DNA of 64,000 nucleotides from Dryocola boscaweniae (GCF_025215095.1 NZ_JALHAP010000075.1:1-64000); one strand, 5' to 3'. Counted from the first letter of the stretch, positions 1 to 8,727 are shown. Program-made: numbers and translations. The notes: generated from the sequence alone by a model not told the origin.

Positions 1-2
1 GC

Positions 3-113
3 GCAGATGGTGAAGCTACCGATAAGAAGGGAAAGAGCGTTCCCGAGAGTGGTGAAAGAGAGGCCCTGGAAATACCCAAAACCTCAGAAGAAAACAGCCA
101 GTCAGTTGCTTAA
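3..113 (+). CDS. possible C-terminal end of an unknown plus-strand gene (partial, doubtful)
   Basis: An open frame enters from the left edge and stops at TAA 111-113, giving about 36 hydrophilic, low-complexity residues rich in E, K and S. No family is recognisable. The stop codon lies in the lafA terminator hairpin. If real, this gene is convergent with lafA. It may equally be a chance frame in a spacer. Confidence 0.2.
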   Translation, partial: ADGEATDKKGKSVPESGEREALEIPKTSEENSQSVA

Positions 114-122
114 CTGACTGGC
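87..122 (-). terminator. Rho-independent terminator of lafA
   Basis: A perfect 11-bp inverted repeat (arms 97-107 and 112-122, 4-nt loop) lies 38 nt beyond the lafA stop. Read on the minus strand it is followed by a T-rich stretch (complement of 87-96). This fits an intrinsic terminator isolating the highly expressed flagellin transcript. Confidence 0.8.
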
Positions 123-160
123 ATTACGCCCGGAGGCGACGCTTTTAAAGCAGAAAAGAT

Positions 161-1024
161 TTAGCCCAGCAGGGACATCACCATGCCGGACATGCTGTTG
201 GACTGCTTCAGCATCGACATGCTGGTTTGCGCCAGCATCTGGTTGCGGGTCATGGAAGACGCTTCGCTTGCGAAATCGGCATCCTGAATATTACCCAGCG
301 CAAGCTCGGTGTTGTCTTTCATGTTCGCAAGGTTCGCCGCGGTGTGGCCCAGACGGTTAATATTGGCACCCAGGCTTGAACGCATAGAACCGATACTTGC
401 CAGACCAGCTTCCAGGTCACTCATCAGACCCTGCGCGCCAGATGCGGTAAACGCACCAGAAGCGTTAAGGCCGGACAGCGTGGCAGCAATTTTGCTGATG
501 CCGGATGCGGTAGTACTCAGCGCGCCAGACAAATCGACGGTCATTTTCTCTTCGGCGCTTGAGCCAATCTGGAAGTTCATCTCTTTCGTCAGCTTGCCGC
601 CGGATGCATTGAGCAGCTTTTCGCCACCGTATGAGGTATTGCTCATGATGTTATTGAGCTCTTTTTGCAGCTCGCCCAGCTCAGAACCGATAGCTTCACG
701 GTCATCAGCGGTGTTGGTGTCGTTCGCCGCCTGCGTTGCGAGGTCTTTCATGCGGTACATGATATTGCTTACTTCATCAAACGCGCCTTCAGCGGTCTGC
801 AGCATGGCGGTGGCGTCAGAGATGTTGCGCTGTGCTACGGCCATGCCGTTAGTCTGGCCCTGCAGACGGGAAGCAATCTGCAGGCCTGCTGCGTCATCTG
901 CCGCGGAGTTGATGCGTTTGCCGGTGCCCAGACGTTCCATCGCGGTGGACAGCATGCTGTTGGACTTATTCAGGGCGTTGGTGGAAGCCATCGATGATGC
1001 GCTGGTGAAAATAGATAATGCCAT
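161..1024 (-). CDS. lafA: lateral flagellin LafA
   Basis: This is the filament subunit, exported by the flagellar type III system. The 287-aa protein has both conserved flagellin ends. The N-terminal D0/D1 starts MALSIFTSASSMAST and contains the hallmark RINSAADDAAGLQIA-type segment around residues 37-52. The C-terminal D0 contains QDADFASE and ends in MVMSLLG. The variable centre is very short (about residues 140-200), so no large D2/D3 domain is present, as is usual for lateral flagellins. The start has a good AAGGAG ribosome site 6-8 nt upstream. The gene is monocistronic here, with its own leader, a candidate sigma-28 promoter and a terminator. It faces the lafZ-like regulator divergently. 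About a dozen lysines are available as possible targets for the FliB-like protein. Confidence 0.95.
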   Translation of the reverse strand: MALSIFTSASSMASTNALNKSNSMLSTAMERLGTGKRINSAADDAAGLQIASRLQGQTNGMAVAQRNISDATAMLQTAEGAFDEVSNIMYRMKDLATQAANDTNTADDREAIGSELGELQKELNNIMSNTSYGGEKLLNASGGKLTKEMNFQIGSSAEEKMTVDLSGALSTTASGISKIAATLSGLNASGAFTASGAQGLMSDLEAGLASIGSMRSSLGANINRLGHTAANLANMKDNTELALGNIQDADFASEASSMTRNQMLAQTSMSMLKQSNSMSGMVMSLLG

Positions 1025-1041
1025 TATTTTATCTCCTTATA

Positions 1042-1079
1042 GAACCTGCCTACCAGGTTCATCTCGCTAGTACTGAGAT
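1042..1079 (-). promoter_or_regulatory. lafA leader with two adjacent small hairpins
   Basis: The predicted lafA 5' leader carries a 7-bp hairpin (arms 1042-1048 and 1054-1060), directly followed by a 5-bp one (1061-1065 and 1075-1079). The first ends about 5 nt upstream of the ribosome site, so it could affect translation or mRNA stability. Function is inferred only from position and base pairing. Confidence 0.35.
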
Positions 1080-1171
1080 AAAACGACACACGCTCTGTAG
1101 AAATTAAACCGCCAGAAGAAGAAATTTTTAAATAATTATTTTTTTTCATTATTCACTAAAGACCAACTTAA

Positions 1172-1198
1172 CTATCAGCTTCGTTATTCAAAAAGATG
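1172..1198 (-). promoter_or_regulatory. candidate sigma-28 (FliA/LafS) promoter of lafA
   Basis: On the minus strand, GCTGATAG (complement of 1172-1179) resembles the sigma-28 -10 GCCGATAA. It lies 11 nt from CATCTTTT (complement of 1191-1198), a weak match to TAAAGTTT. Start would be near 1165, giving a leader of about 140 nt. Late flagellin genes are normally sigma-28 dependent, but this match is imperfect. Confidence 0.35.
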
Positions 1199-1760
1199 AA
1201 AAAATATTAAGCAAGTTTGTAGCCCTGAGAATTCCGCATAAACAAAATAAGAACCCTGGCGACTCAATATGAGAGAAACTTAAATTCAAAGTAATAAAAA
1301 TAGTTTAAAATTTTTGGTGATTGCGGCAACGTGATGGTGATCACATACAAGAATGAAATATACGTAAACCGATCAAGCACTCAACATCCGATTCATTTTA
1401 AATTATTTTTACTACATCGAGCGATATTCTTTAACTTATGGCGTCATTTCTTAAAAGAACATAAGATTTTTCGCAGGTTAATCTGTTGCACATCACATTT
1501 TAATAGCGTAAAAATGATGCCGGGAAGCTTATCTTCCTGCCTCCGTGCCGGTAACCGTCGCTTTTTTGCCGCTTTGTTGCCCCCGGAGATAACCTTTAGG
1601 GATAAGAACGGATGGTTCTTAAATTCCCTCTGCAGCGAGCAGCCATTCATTGATGAATGCTAAACGGACTTAATGATTAATTTTGATTATGGGTTGTGCT
1701 GTTTTTAGCCGCAACTAAAATAAATTAAATCTACAGGAATGGTTTACTGTCCTATTAAAA
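1199..1760. other. AT-rich divergent spacer between lafA and the lafZ-like gene
   Basis: There is no supported gene here. A 110-codon plus-strand frame (1331-1663) has no ribosome site or family features. The spacer presumably holds the promoter of the membrane regulator pair, but I cannot assign a clear sigma-70, sigma-54 or sigma-28 element. Confidence 0.5.
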
Positions 1761-2735
1761 ATGAATAAATCCTATTTCTCTGTAAATAACTGGCTGGTTG
1801 ATATCCCTTCGGGCTCAATCCTTCACCTGACCACCGGTGAGCGAAAAAGACTGGGAGAATACCAATTAAAACTCCTCGAAGTGTTCATCCAGAACACCGG
1901 AATCATTCTCACTCGTGAAGAGCTAACTAACCTGGTTTGGGAAAGAAGGGTTATTGGCAGCAACAGTTTACCGAACGCGATACATGCATTACGGTCAGCG
2001 CTTGAAGATGATGGAAAACAACAAAGAATCATTAAAACCATACCTAAAAAAGGGTATTTATTAGAGGCGGAATATTGCTGCTCAATAATAAAAGAAGAGA
2101 GCGAAATCGGGGAAAATAGCGACACATTTTTGCCAGAAGGTTCGCTTTTAACGTTTCCGGAACAGCAAATACCCCATTCCACACTGCCAGAACACGAAGA
2201 CAGCGCTGAGCTTCTTTCAGCGCCCACAAAAATTATCGAAGGACAGGTCACGAACCTCGACTCCGCGTCGCCTCAGGTTCCGGTTCAGCAATATCGCCGC
2301 CTGTTTATCGCGCTTGTGATGGTGATTCTGGCGGCGCTGATAGGCTGCGGGGGAATGTGGTATTTCCTTGAAGGCCGACAAAATCGTCTTCTGATTGAAG
2401 AACAAGAATCAAACGTTTACAGCAATATCCACATTTACCAGATATCTCCGGCCAGCAGCCCGGATCGCAATACGGAGAAACTGCACGGCAAGCTCAAGGA
2501 CACGCTCTACCAGCTCAATCAAATGCTCAAAGCGCAGTCCGTCAGCATGAATATCTATTATCTGAGCATCGATCAGACCCTGAATTACACTTTTTCGATG
2601 GAGCACCGCTGTGACAGCAAACAGCTAGCCATGGCCATCTACCACTGGCGTATAGACGTCCCGCAGTTAAACAACCTTATCCTGAGAGAAACGAAGAGGA
2701 AGCTCAATGAAATGGCTATTTGCGCCAGTGAATAA
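1761..2735 (+). CDS. lafZ: ToxR/CadC-type membrane transcription regulator (LafZ-like)
   Basis: A 324-aa one-component regulator. Residues 1-105 form a winged-helix Trans_reg_C (OmpR/PhoB) DNA-binding domain, with the family signatures LTREELTNLVW, LPNAIHALR and IIKTIPKKGYLL. A flexible acidic linker follows (about 106-175). One membrane segment lies at 181-202 and a periplasmic sensor domain of about 120 residues ends the protein. The topology is cytoplasmic DNA-binding domain to periplasmic sensor, as in ToxR and CadC. The gene sits divergently upstream of flagellin, and its end overlaps a second membrane protein gene by 29 nt. Flag-2 loci of other enterobacteria carry a putative transmembrane regulator called LafZ next to lafA, which is the basis for the symbol. 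The signal sensed and the target promoter are unknown. Confidence 0.75.
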   Translation: MNKSYFSVNNWLVDIPSGSILHLTTGERKRLGEYQLKLLEVFIQNTGIILTREELTNLVWERRVIGSNSLPNAIHALRSALEDDGKQQRIIKTIPKKGYLLEAEYCCSIIKEESEIGENSDTFLPEGSLLTFPEQQIPHSTLPEHEDSAELLSAPTKIIEGQVTNLDSASPQVPVQQYRRLFIALVMVILAALIGCGGMWYFLEGRQNRLLIEEQESNVYSNIHIYQISPASSPDRNTEKLHGKLKDTLYQLNQMLKAQSVSMNIYYLSIDQTLNYTFSMEHRCDSKQLAMAIYHWRIDVPQLNNLILRETKRKLNEMAICASE

Positions 2736-3174
2736 ATGGTTACTCGGCGGAGCGCTATTGTTAGTGATGCTGATAGCGATGAGTTTGCTTCTTTGGCCTG
2801 CTAAACCGCCTCTTCCGCAAAAGATTCAGGGCAATGTGCAGATGGGATTTTATGACCTGATGTCACAGCGCAAAGAGATTTACGACTCCAGCATGAAGAC
2901 CGTCGGCAACACCATCCTGACGACCATTACCAGCCCGGACGACAGCCGCTTCGTGCTAAAAGGCAAGTTCACCCGGCTTGGCCTTGATGACGGAAAAATT
3001 TTCTTTTCCTACACGCCGGTTTACTCAAGCACGCTCCGCTCGGGACTAATGATTGACGGCCTGGTGGATTTGCTGCTGCATGTGGATGTCTGGATGGAGC
3101 CGCTGCAGTTGAAGGACCAGCCTATCGTAGTCGGCCAGAGCGGAATGATATTTTTGTATCCGTTACATCGCTGA
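2707..3174 (+). CDS. small bitopic inner-membrane protein paired with the ToxR-like regulator
   Basis: A 155-aa protein of unknown family. Residues 11-32 form a single signal-anchor membrane helix, followed by about 120 residues predicted to be periplasmic. The ATG at 2707 has GAGG 8 nt upstream and lies inside the 3' end of the preceding regulator gene (29-nt overlap), so the two are translationally coupled. ToxR- and TcpP-type regulators often work with a small bitopic partner (ToxS, TcpH) that protects or modulates the periplasmic domain. The arrangement here is the same, but there is no recognisable sequence similarity to those partners. The stop codon is embedded in a bidirectional terminator shared with lafW. 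Confidence 0.65.
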   Translation: MKWLFAPVNKWLLGGALLLVMLIAMSLLLWPAKPPLPQKIQGNVQMGFYDLMSQRKEIYDSSMKTVGNTILTTITSPDDSRFVLKGKFTRLGLDDGKIFFSYTPVYSSTLRSGLMIDGLVDLLLHVDVWMEPLQLKDQPIVVGQSGMIFLYPLHR

Positions 3175-3199
3175 AAAAAGGGCGGTTGCGCCCTTTTTT
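3174..3199. terminator. bidirectional terminator between convergent regulator pair and lafW
   Basis: An 11-bp perfect stem with six A and six T at its ends (arms 3174-3184 and 3189-3199, loop GTTG) can terminate in both directions. The stem includes the last base of the plus-strand stop codon (3172-3174) and two bases of the lafW stop (3198-3200). Confidence 0.85.
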
Positions 3200-4211
3200 A
3201 TCCCAATAAATTCTTCACCGTCGCCAGATGCAGATTCGCCTGCGCGCCCAGCGCTCTGTTGAGTCCGCTGAAGCTCTCTGTGCTTTTTTCCAGTACGTTC
3301 CCCAGCGCGCGTGCCGTTTCCTGCGCCTGTTTCGGGGTGTAAGGCGTTGCCATATCGTCAATGCGCGAGCGAACGCGATCCTGGTGAATGCGGAGTTTCC
3401 CACGCTGCGACGTTATTTGCTCCAGCGCGCTTTGCATGCGCGCGTTGTTCTCGCGTGCGCTTTCAGGACGAGCGGCGATTTGCACCAGCCCTTCGTGTTG
3501 CGCCTGTTCCGGCTGAACAGCCAGCAGGGTAAAAGAGTCGGAAGGGTAATTATGGCCTTCACCTTTAACGCTGAGCTGCTGGCTGACGCGATCCCAGCGC
3601 GATTCATCCACGCTGAATTTAACGCGGCCCGTAATATCCTGCCGGGCATTAATTCCCAGGCGTCCCAGACCGACGTTCAGATGCATCAAAACCTGACGCG
3701 GCGCGGCTTCCTCTGGAAGAGCTACCGCCGCAAGCTCGCGTTTACTGCCGCCAAGCGAGAACACAAGCGTTTCTCCGCCTGGGTTTTGCAGCAGTTTTTC
3801 ACTGCCCGCCAGGGTGAAATTCACCTGCGTGTTTTGCTGTAGGGAGACGCTAAAATGGCGATCCACCGTGCCGCCGGAAAGCTGCGGGCGCTTATCCAGC
3901 AGGCGCTGTAATCCTGCTGCTTTCTCAGGCAGGTCATGACGTCCGGTGGAATGGCGCAATAGCAATAGCTGCGTTTCCGTTTCCGCCAGATAGTTATCCG
4001 CCTGCTGTACCGCGGTGAGCTGCTGATTGAGCTGAACGTTATAGCGAAGAGGACGCGTTGAGATTAGCGCCGCTTCGGGAAACGGATTACGCTTCGCGCT
4101 CGTTTCCGTAACGCTGCGTGTTTTGACCGACTGAGGAGCATCAATTGCGCCGCGCGAAAGCGCGGCAGCGGTTGAGGATGTTGCTGTTTTTAACCCGACC
4201 TGCATAACCAT
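3198..4211 (-). CDS. lafW: LafW-like flagellar protein, probable hook-associated
   Basis: A 337-aa protein, last gene of the flgBCDEFGHIJKL-lafW operon. Its ATG overlaps the flgL stop by one base (TAATG). It has no signal peptide or membrane segment and is rich in Q, R, A and L. A helical C-terminus (about 290-337, ending HLATVKNLLG) could be coiled-coil. Position after flgK-flgL matches the Flag-2 gene named lafW, described as a putative hook-associated protein. I see no motif that proves a role. Export by the flagellar system and assembly at the hook-filament junction are inferences from position. Confidence 0.6.
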   Translation of the reverse strand: MVMQVGLKTATSSTAAALSRGAIDAPQSVKTRSVTETSAKRNPFPEAALISTRPLRYNVQLNQQLTAVQQADNYLAETETQLLLLRHSTGRHDLPEKAAGLQRLLDKRPQLSGGTVDRHFSVSLQQNTQVNFTLAGSEKLLQNPGGETLVFSLGGSKRELAAVALPEEAAPRQVLMHLNVGLGRLGINARQDITGRVKFSVDESRWDRVSQQLSVKGEGHNYPSDSFTLLAVQPEQAQHEGLVQIAARPESARENNARMQSALEQITSQRGKLRIHQDRVRSRIDDMATPYTPKQAQETARALGNVLEKSTESFSGLNRALGAQANLHLATVKNLLG

Positions 4212-5128
4212 TACATCATACTAAAAAGTGAAAGTGAGCTGATCATGCTGTAGGCCTTGTTCGATATCTGTATCGAGTTGGTATACAACTGCAAATCGTA
4301 GCTGGTCGTCGCCCAGTCGGTATCGGACAAATCGTGCACCACCTGCTGGTTTGCCATGCTGACATCGGAATGGGCGTCTTCAAGCATCGTCAGGCGATTC
4401 TGACGGCCGCCCAGGTCGGTAAAAATACTGGAAACGTTGTCGCGCGTGTTTTTCACAAGACCCAGCACGCTGGTCATTTCGTCCTGGTAACTCTCCACCG
4501 GGACGTTGGGATCTTTCATTTTGTCACTCAGCGCCTTGAGCTGATTGAGCATATCCAGATCGTTACCAGCAGAAGAAAAGGCACCCGCAACATTCGTGTT
4601 CTCGGTGACGTTCACCCCATTTGCGACGGTAGTTTCGCGGGAGCTGTCGTTACCGGCATAAATATATTTCCCGCTCACCTCATCCCACTGCACCGGCTTC
4701 GTGCCGGTGTTTGTGCCGGAAAATAAATAGCTGCCGTTCTCGTTTTGCGCATTCATTGTGGCCACAAGAGAATCGATCATCGAATCGATTTCCGCCCCGT
4801 AACCTGCCATGTCCTGCTGGCTGTGCGTGCCGTTTGCCGCGGACAGCAGTTTATCGTTAAGAGACAGAAGCTGGTTATTGATTGCCGTGACGTGAGATTC
4901 CTGAATAGACAAGGTTCCGCGCAGGCGCGAGATGTTGCTCTGATACTGGTCGATGGCCGATTGTTCACGGTTTAACTGCACCAGACGGGTCGCGGCAATG
5001 GGATCGTCAGACGGCACGTTAACGCGTTTTTGCGTTGCCATCTGCTCCATCAGTTTGCTCAGACGGTCGCCGTTGCGGCCCAGTTGGGCCATCATCGCAC
5101 TGGAATTATAAAGACTGCTGACGCGCAT
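4211..5128 (-). CDS. flgL: hook-filament junction protein FlgL (HAP3, lateral)
   Basis: A 305-aa protein, close to the usual length of about 317. The N-terminus (MRVSSLYNSSAMM, then LMEQMATQKRVNVPSDDPIAATRL) is the flagellin-like D0/D1 typical of FlgL. The middle contains LFSGTNTGTKPV, a hallmark of the family, and the C-terminus (TSYDLQLYTNSIQISNKAYSMIS) forms the other half of D0. It joins FlgK to the filament. It starts 22 nt after flgK and overlaps lafW by one base. Confidence 0.93.
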   Translation of the reverse strand: MRVSSLYNSSAMMAQLGRNGDRLSKLMEQMATQKRVNVPSDDPIAATRLVQLNREQSAIDQYQSNISRLRGTLSIQESHVTAINNQLLSLNDKLLSAANGTHSQQDMAGYGAEIDSMIDSLVATMNAQNENGSYLFSGTNTGTKPVQWDEVSGKYIYAGNDSSRETTVANGVNVTENTNVAGAFSSAGNDLDMLNQLKALSDKMKDPNVPVESYQDEMTSVLGLVKNTRDNVSSIFTDLGGRQNRLTMLEDAHSDVSMANQQVVHDLSDTDWATTSYDLQLYTNSIQISNKAYSMISSLSLFSMM

Positions 5129-5150
5129 AATTTATCCTCTTCTCACGCCG

Positions 5151-6521
5151 TCAAAACATATTCAGCAGATCGCTGAAGATCTGGTTGCCGGTGGCGATCA
5201 CTTTCATGTTCGACTGGTATGCCTGCATATAAATTTGCAGGTTGATCGCCTCTTCGTCCTGATTCACCGCGCTTAGATTGTCGCGCTGGGTTTGCGCCTG
5301 TTCGCTAACAGCCTGCGCCGCATCCAGCTCGGTTTGGTTCTGCCGACTGGCAATACCTATGGTTGAGATAATGGCGGCAGCGCCTTCGTTGAGGCTCATA
5401 TTGCCCAGCCCGTCGATATCAACTTTGGTATTTTTCAGGTCAATCAGCGCCTGCAAATTGTCGCCGTTGCCCTGCTCGTCCGCCTTACCGGAAAGCGCAA
5501 TCTCGTCCGGCGTAAGATCGGTGACTTTCAACATGCCGGAGGTGTCGCTCGGGTCGAAGACAAACAGCGGCTTACCCGGATTGCCGTTCATGTCGAAACC
5601 CTGCGCAAGCTGGTCGTTAAACAGGTTCGCCACCGTTTCCGCCATGCCCTGTACCGAACTTTGCATCTCTTTTAGCGTGCCGGTTTCATAGTCATATAAC
5701 GACCCTAGCTGGCCGCCCATTGACGGGTTGAGGGAGAACTCGCTGGTTGAGAATTTGAGGCTCATGGTCGGGTTACCGTTCGCATCCTGCCCGGCGCTTA
5801 AGGTCCCCGCCGTTTTACCGCTGACCAGCGGCTGCCCGCCTTTAAGCGCAACGGTGTAATTCCCGGCGCTGTCTTCCGTCACTTTGACATCCGCCAGCCC
5901 GCTCAATTGTTTAACCAGTTCGTCCCGCTGATCGCGCAGCGCGCTGGTGTTGCCGCCCGTTGATTCCTGCTCGGTGATTTTTTTGTTATAGCTGGCAATG
6001 CCTTCGCTCAGCGAGTTGATGCTGTCTACCGTCGCGCCGCGCTGGGTAGAAATAGACGTCTTCTGGCTGTTGATAAAGTCATTCATGTTGTTAAAACGCG
6101 TCGCCAGGGAATTTGCCTGGTTGAGCATTTGCTGGCGCAGCGCCGAGGATTCAGGCTGGGTGGTCATTTCGCTAAGCGAGGCGAAGAAATCATCCAGACC
6201 TTTGCCGAGACTTGTGGAATCCGTGCCGATAACTTTCTCCAGCGCGCCTATAAATTGCTGGTTTGAAGCGTAGTAGTTCGTTTTAGTATTGGTCTGCCAG
6301 ACCTGGTTGGTGAGGTACTGATCTGAAATACGACGAATGCTGTCAACCTGTACGCCGTTTCCCGCAGACATGCCAACCTGCCCCATCGGACCAATGGCGC
6401 TCTGCATTATACCCTGGCGGGTGTAACCGGATGTCAATCGGTTGGCAACGTTCATCGAGGTAACGTTCATGCCGAACTGCGCGGCCTGAATGCCGCTGTA
6501 TGCGATATCAATCATGCTCAT
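5151..6521 (-). CDS. flgK: hook-filament junction protein FlgK (HAP1, lateral)
   Basis: A 456-aa protein, about 90 residues shorter than the primary-flagellum E. coli FlgK; the missing part is in the variable outer domains. The N-terminus MSMIDIAYSGIQAAQFGMNVTSMNVAN carries the rod/hook family pattern with the characteristic N-A/V-N. The C-terminus (EEAINLQIYMQAYQSNMKVIATGNQIFSDLLNMF) is diagnostic of FlgK. The repeated N-terminal Ser-Met start gives two possible ATGs 6 nt apart. It lies 4 nt after flgJ and 22 nt before flgL. Confidence 0.94.
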   Translation of the reverse strand: MSMIDIAYSGIQAAQFGMNVTSMNVANRLTSGYTRQGIMQSAIGPMGQVGMSAGNGVQVDSIRRISDQYLTNQVWQTNTKTNYYASNQQFIGALEKVIGTDSTSLGKGLDDFFASLSEMTTQPESSALRQQMLNQANSLATRFNNMNDFINSQKTSISTQRGATVDSINSLSEGIASYNKKITEQESTGGNTSALRDQRDELVKQLSGLADVKVTEDSAGNYTVALKGGQPLVSGKTAGTLSAGQDANGNPTMSLKFSTSEFSLNPSMGGQLGSLYDYETGTLKEMQSSVQGMAETVANLFNDQLAQGFDMNGNPGKPLFVFDPSDTSGMLKVTDLTPDEIALSGKADEQGNGDNLQALIDLKNTKVDIDGLGNMSLNEGAAAIISTIGIASRQNQTELDAAQAVSEQAQTQRDNLSAVNQDEEAINLQIYMQAYQSNMKVIATGNQIFSDLLNMF

Positions 6522-6525
6522 ATTT

Positions 6526-6921
6526 TTACTCCTGGCCTCGACGCATCACGGGGATGACGGGGGTGGTTAATTCTTTCGGCTGCTCAGTTAAAGCGGCACT
6601 TTCCCCGCCAACCTTAAGCCCCTCGCCATTTTGCGAGCCCAACTGCGCGATTATCATGTCGGCGATACCGCTTGAACGCTGAGAGGCAAGCTGCGAGGCG
6701 AGCTTATCGTCGTAAAAATCGCGCATCATGCGCTGCTGTTTGCTGTTAAACGGCGAGTCGTCAGCCGCCAGCGCGTCTGAGGCTTTACGCATCTGGGTCA
6801 TCATGGAACGCAGGAACATCGCTTCAAACTGCTCGGCGGCCTGCTCGATATTCTGCGGTTTAACCTGTCCGGCGATATCGCCCGGCAGGATATTGGTCTG
6901 GCGATTAATGGCGTTAAGCAT
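6526..6921 (-). CDS. flgJ: FlgJ-type rod-cap protein without muramidase domain
   Basis: A 131-aa protein corresponding only to the N-terminal rod-scaffolding half of enteric FlgJ (about 313 aa). The conserved segment EQFEAMFLRSMMTQMRKA, followed by NSKQQRMMRDFYDDKLASQLA, is present. The C-terminal peptidoglycan-hydrolase domain is absent with no frameshift, so this is the single-domain form. A separate lytic enzyme must open the wall, possibly encoded outside this window. The gene is tightly packed between flgI (9 nt) and flgK (4 nt). Confidence 0.92.
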   Translation of the reverse strand: MLNAINRQTNILPGDIAGQVKPQNIEQAAEQFEAMFLRSMMTQMRKASDALAADDSPFNSKQQRMMRDFYDDKLASQLASQRSSGIADMIIAQLGSQNGEGLKVGGESAALTEQPKELTTPVIPVMRRGQE

Positions 6922-6930
6922 GAGGATTCC

Positions 6931-8022
6931 TTAAATCACGACCAGTTCGGCATCCAGAGCACCGGCTTCATGCAGCGCCTGCAAAATTGCCATGGTGTCA
7001 TCGGGAGCGGCGCCCAGACTGTTGATGGTATTGACGATGCTGCGCAGGCTGGTGCCGGCTGGAATGGTGACCATTTGCCCGCGCCCGCGATTCACATCGA
7101 CATCGCTTTGGGGCGTGGCGACGGTGCGACCCTGGCTGAATGCGCCCGGCTGGCTGACGTTTGTGCTTTCGCTAATCGTCACGGTGAGATTCCCGTGCGA
7201 AACCGCCGCGGCTCGAACCACTACGCCATCGCCAATCACCACGGTGCCGGTGCGCGCGTTAAACACCACGCGCGGACGCTGTTTGCCCGCGGTAATCTGC
7301 ACATCTTCGAGCATCGACATAAACTGTACGCGAGCGCCCGCATCCTGCGGCGCTCTCACCACAACGTTCGTCGCGCTTTGCGCCGTTGCGGTGTTGGCGC
7401 CAAACGCATTGTTGAGCGCCACGGCGACGTTGTTCGCGGTTTTAAAACTTGGGCGTTTCAGGTTAAGCATCACCTGATTGTTTTCCTGGAAATCCGTCGG
7501 CACCTCCCGTTCTACCGAGCCGCCGTTCGGCACGCGTCCAACGGTTGGGGTATTGATGGTAATGCTCGACCCGCTGTTGCCTTCGGCCTTTACGCCGCCC
7601 ACAACCACATTGCCCTGCGCCAGCGCATAGACTTCGCCGTCGGCGCCGCGTAGCTGGGTCAGCAACAGGGTGCCGCCGCGTAAGCTTTTCGCATCGCCGA
7701 TAGAAGAAACGGTCACATCAATGGATTGCCCGCGGGCGTAACCCGGCGGCAACGTTGCGCTGATAGCCACCGCCGCAACGTTTTTAACTTTCGGGTCAAT
7801 TTTGGTGGGTAGCTGGACGCCAAACTGACGCAGCATATTGGTCACCGACTGGCTGGTGAATTTCACCTGGTTTTTGTCACCGGTGCCGTCCAGCCCGACG
7901 ACCAGGCTGTAGCCCACCAGTTGGTTACCGCGCACTCCCTGGATATCCACGATATCGCCCAGCGGCTGAGCCAGCACGGCAACACTCCACAGGAGCGTAA
8001 AAAACAACATTAGGTTACGCAT
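6931..8022 (-). CDS. flgI: flagellar P-ring protein FlgI (lateral)
   Basis: A 363-aa protein with a cleavable Sec signal peptide (about 1-18, [16 protein letters not shown]). The mature chain has the invariant family segments [29 protein letters not shown] and, near the end, [14 protein letters not shown]. FlgI polymerises around the rod in peptidoglycan after FlgA chaperoning. Length matches the family (about 365). It lies 12 nt after flgH. Confidence 0.96.
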   Translation of the reverse strand: MRNLMLFFTLLWSVAVLAQPLGDIVDIQGVRGNQLVGYSLVVGLDGTGDKNQVKFTSQSVTNMLRQFGVQLPTKIDPKVKNVAAVAISATLPPGYARGQSIDVTVSSIGDAKSLRGGTLLLTQLRGADGEVYALAQGNVVVGGVKAEGNSGSSITINTPTVGRVPNGGSVEREVPTDFQENNQVMLNLKRPSFKTANNVAVALNNAFGANTATAQSATNVVVRAPQDAGARVQFMSMLEDVQITAGKQRPRVVFNARTGTVVIGDGVVVRAAAVSHGNLTVTISESTNVSQPGAFSQGRTVATPQSDVDVNRGRGQMVTIPAGTSLRSIVNTINSLGAAPDDTMAILQALHEAGALDAELVVI

Positions 8023-8034
8023 TTCAGGCTCCGG

Positions 8035-8700
8035 TTAGATTGGGAACAGCGGGTGGTTGAAGAAACGGGTCAGCCAGCCTGCAGAGTTCGCATCGCTCAA
8101 CGCGCCGCGACCGGCGTAAGCAATACGGGCGTTGGCAATACGCTGTGAAGAAACAGAGTTATCGCGCTCAACGTCGTCGGCGCGCACAAGCCCGGTAACG
8201 CGCATGTATTCGTCACCCTGGTTGAGGGTGAGCCATTTCTCGCCGCGAATCGCCAGCACGCCGTTAGGCAGCACTTTATAAACCGCAACGGTAATCGAAC
8301 CGCGCAGGCTATTTTGCTGCTGCGAAGCGGCATTGCCGTTGAAATTGCGGTTAGCGTCAATCGAGCCGCTTAGCTTATCGATCGAGTGACCAAAAGCTTC
8401 AGGAATACCCATCGAGACGTCATTTTTCTTCCCGAAGTTGGTTCGCGCCTGTTTACTGGCCTGGGTGGATTCATCGAGCTTGACGGTAAGAATATCCCCC
8501 ACGCGGTAGGCGCGGCGGTCCTGGGTCAACGACCAGTTATAACCGTCGTTATACAGCCCGCCGCCCTTTACCTGCACCGGCGGCTCGATGATATTTTCCG
8601 GCGGCGCATAGGCCGCGTCGTCTTTGTGGACCAGCAACGCCGGGCTTTCACACCCGGCAAGCGCCAGCACCAGTAAACTGATAACACACTGCTTTTTCAT
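8035..8700 (-). CDS. flgH: flagellar L-ring lipoprotein FlgH (lateral)
   Basis: A 221-aa outer-membrane ring protein. It has a lipoprotein signal: a basic start (MKKQ), a hydrophobic core and lipobox L-A-G-C, with Cys at position 18. Conserved L-ring segments are YRVGDILTVKLDESTQASKQA (about 66-86) and GEKWLTLNQGDEYMRVTGLVR. It forms the outer-membrane bushing with FlgI. It lies 27 nt after flgG and 12 nt before flgI. Confidence 0.95.
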   Translation of the reverse strand: MKKQCVISLLVLALAGCESPALLVHKDDAAYAPPENIIEPPVQVKGGGLYNDGYNWSLTQDRRAYRVGDILTVKLDESTQASKQARTNFGKKNDVSMGIPEAFGHSIDKLSGSIDANRNFNGNAASQQQNSLRGSITVAVYKVLPNGVLAIRGEKWLTLNQGDEYMRVTGLVRADDVERDNSVSSQRIANARIAYAGRGALSDANSAGWLTRFFNHPLFPI

Positions 8701-8727
8701 GACTCTCTTCGCTTCATGTACTCGTCT

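Noticed and set aside
309..1070. 253-codon open frame antisense to lafA
   Set aside because: It is a shadow of the flagellin codons, with no family match; lafA is certain on the other strand.
1331..1663. 110-codon plus-strand frame in the lafA-lafZ spacer
   Set aside because: No ribosome site, no recognisable domain, unusual composition for a protein.
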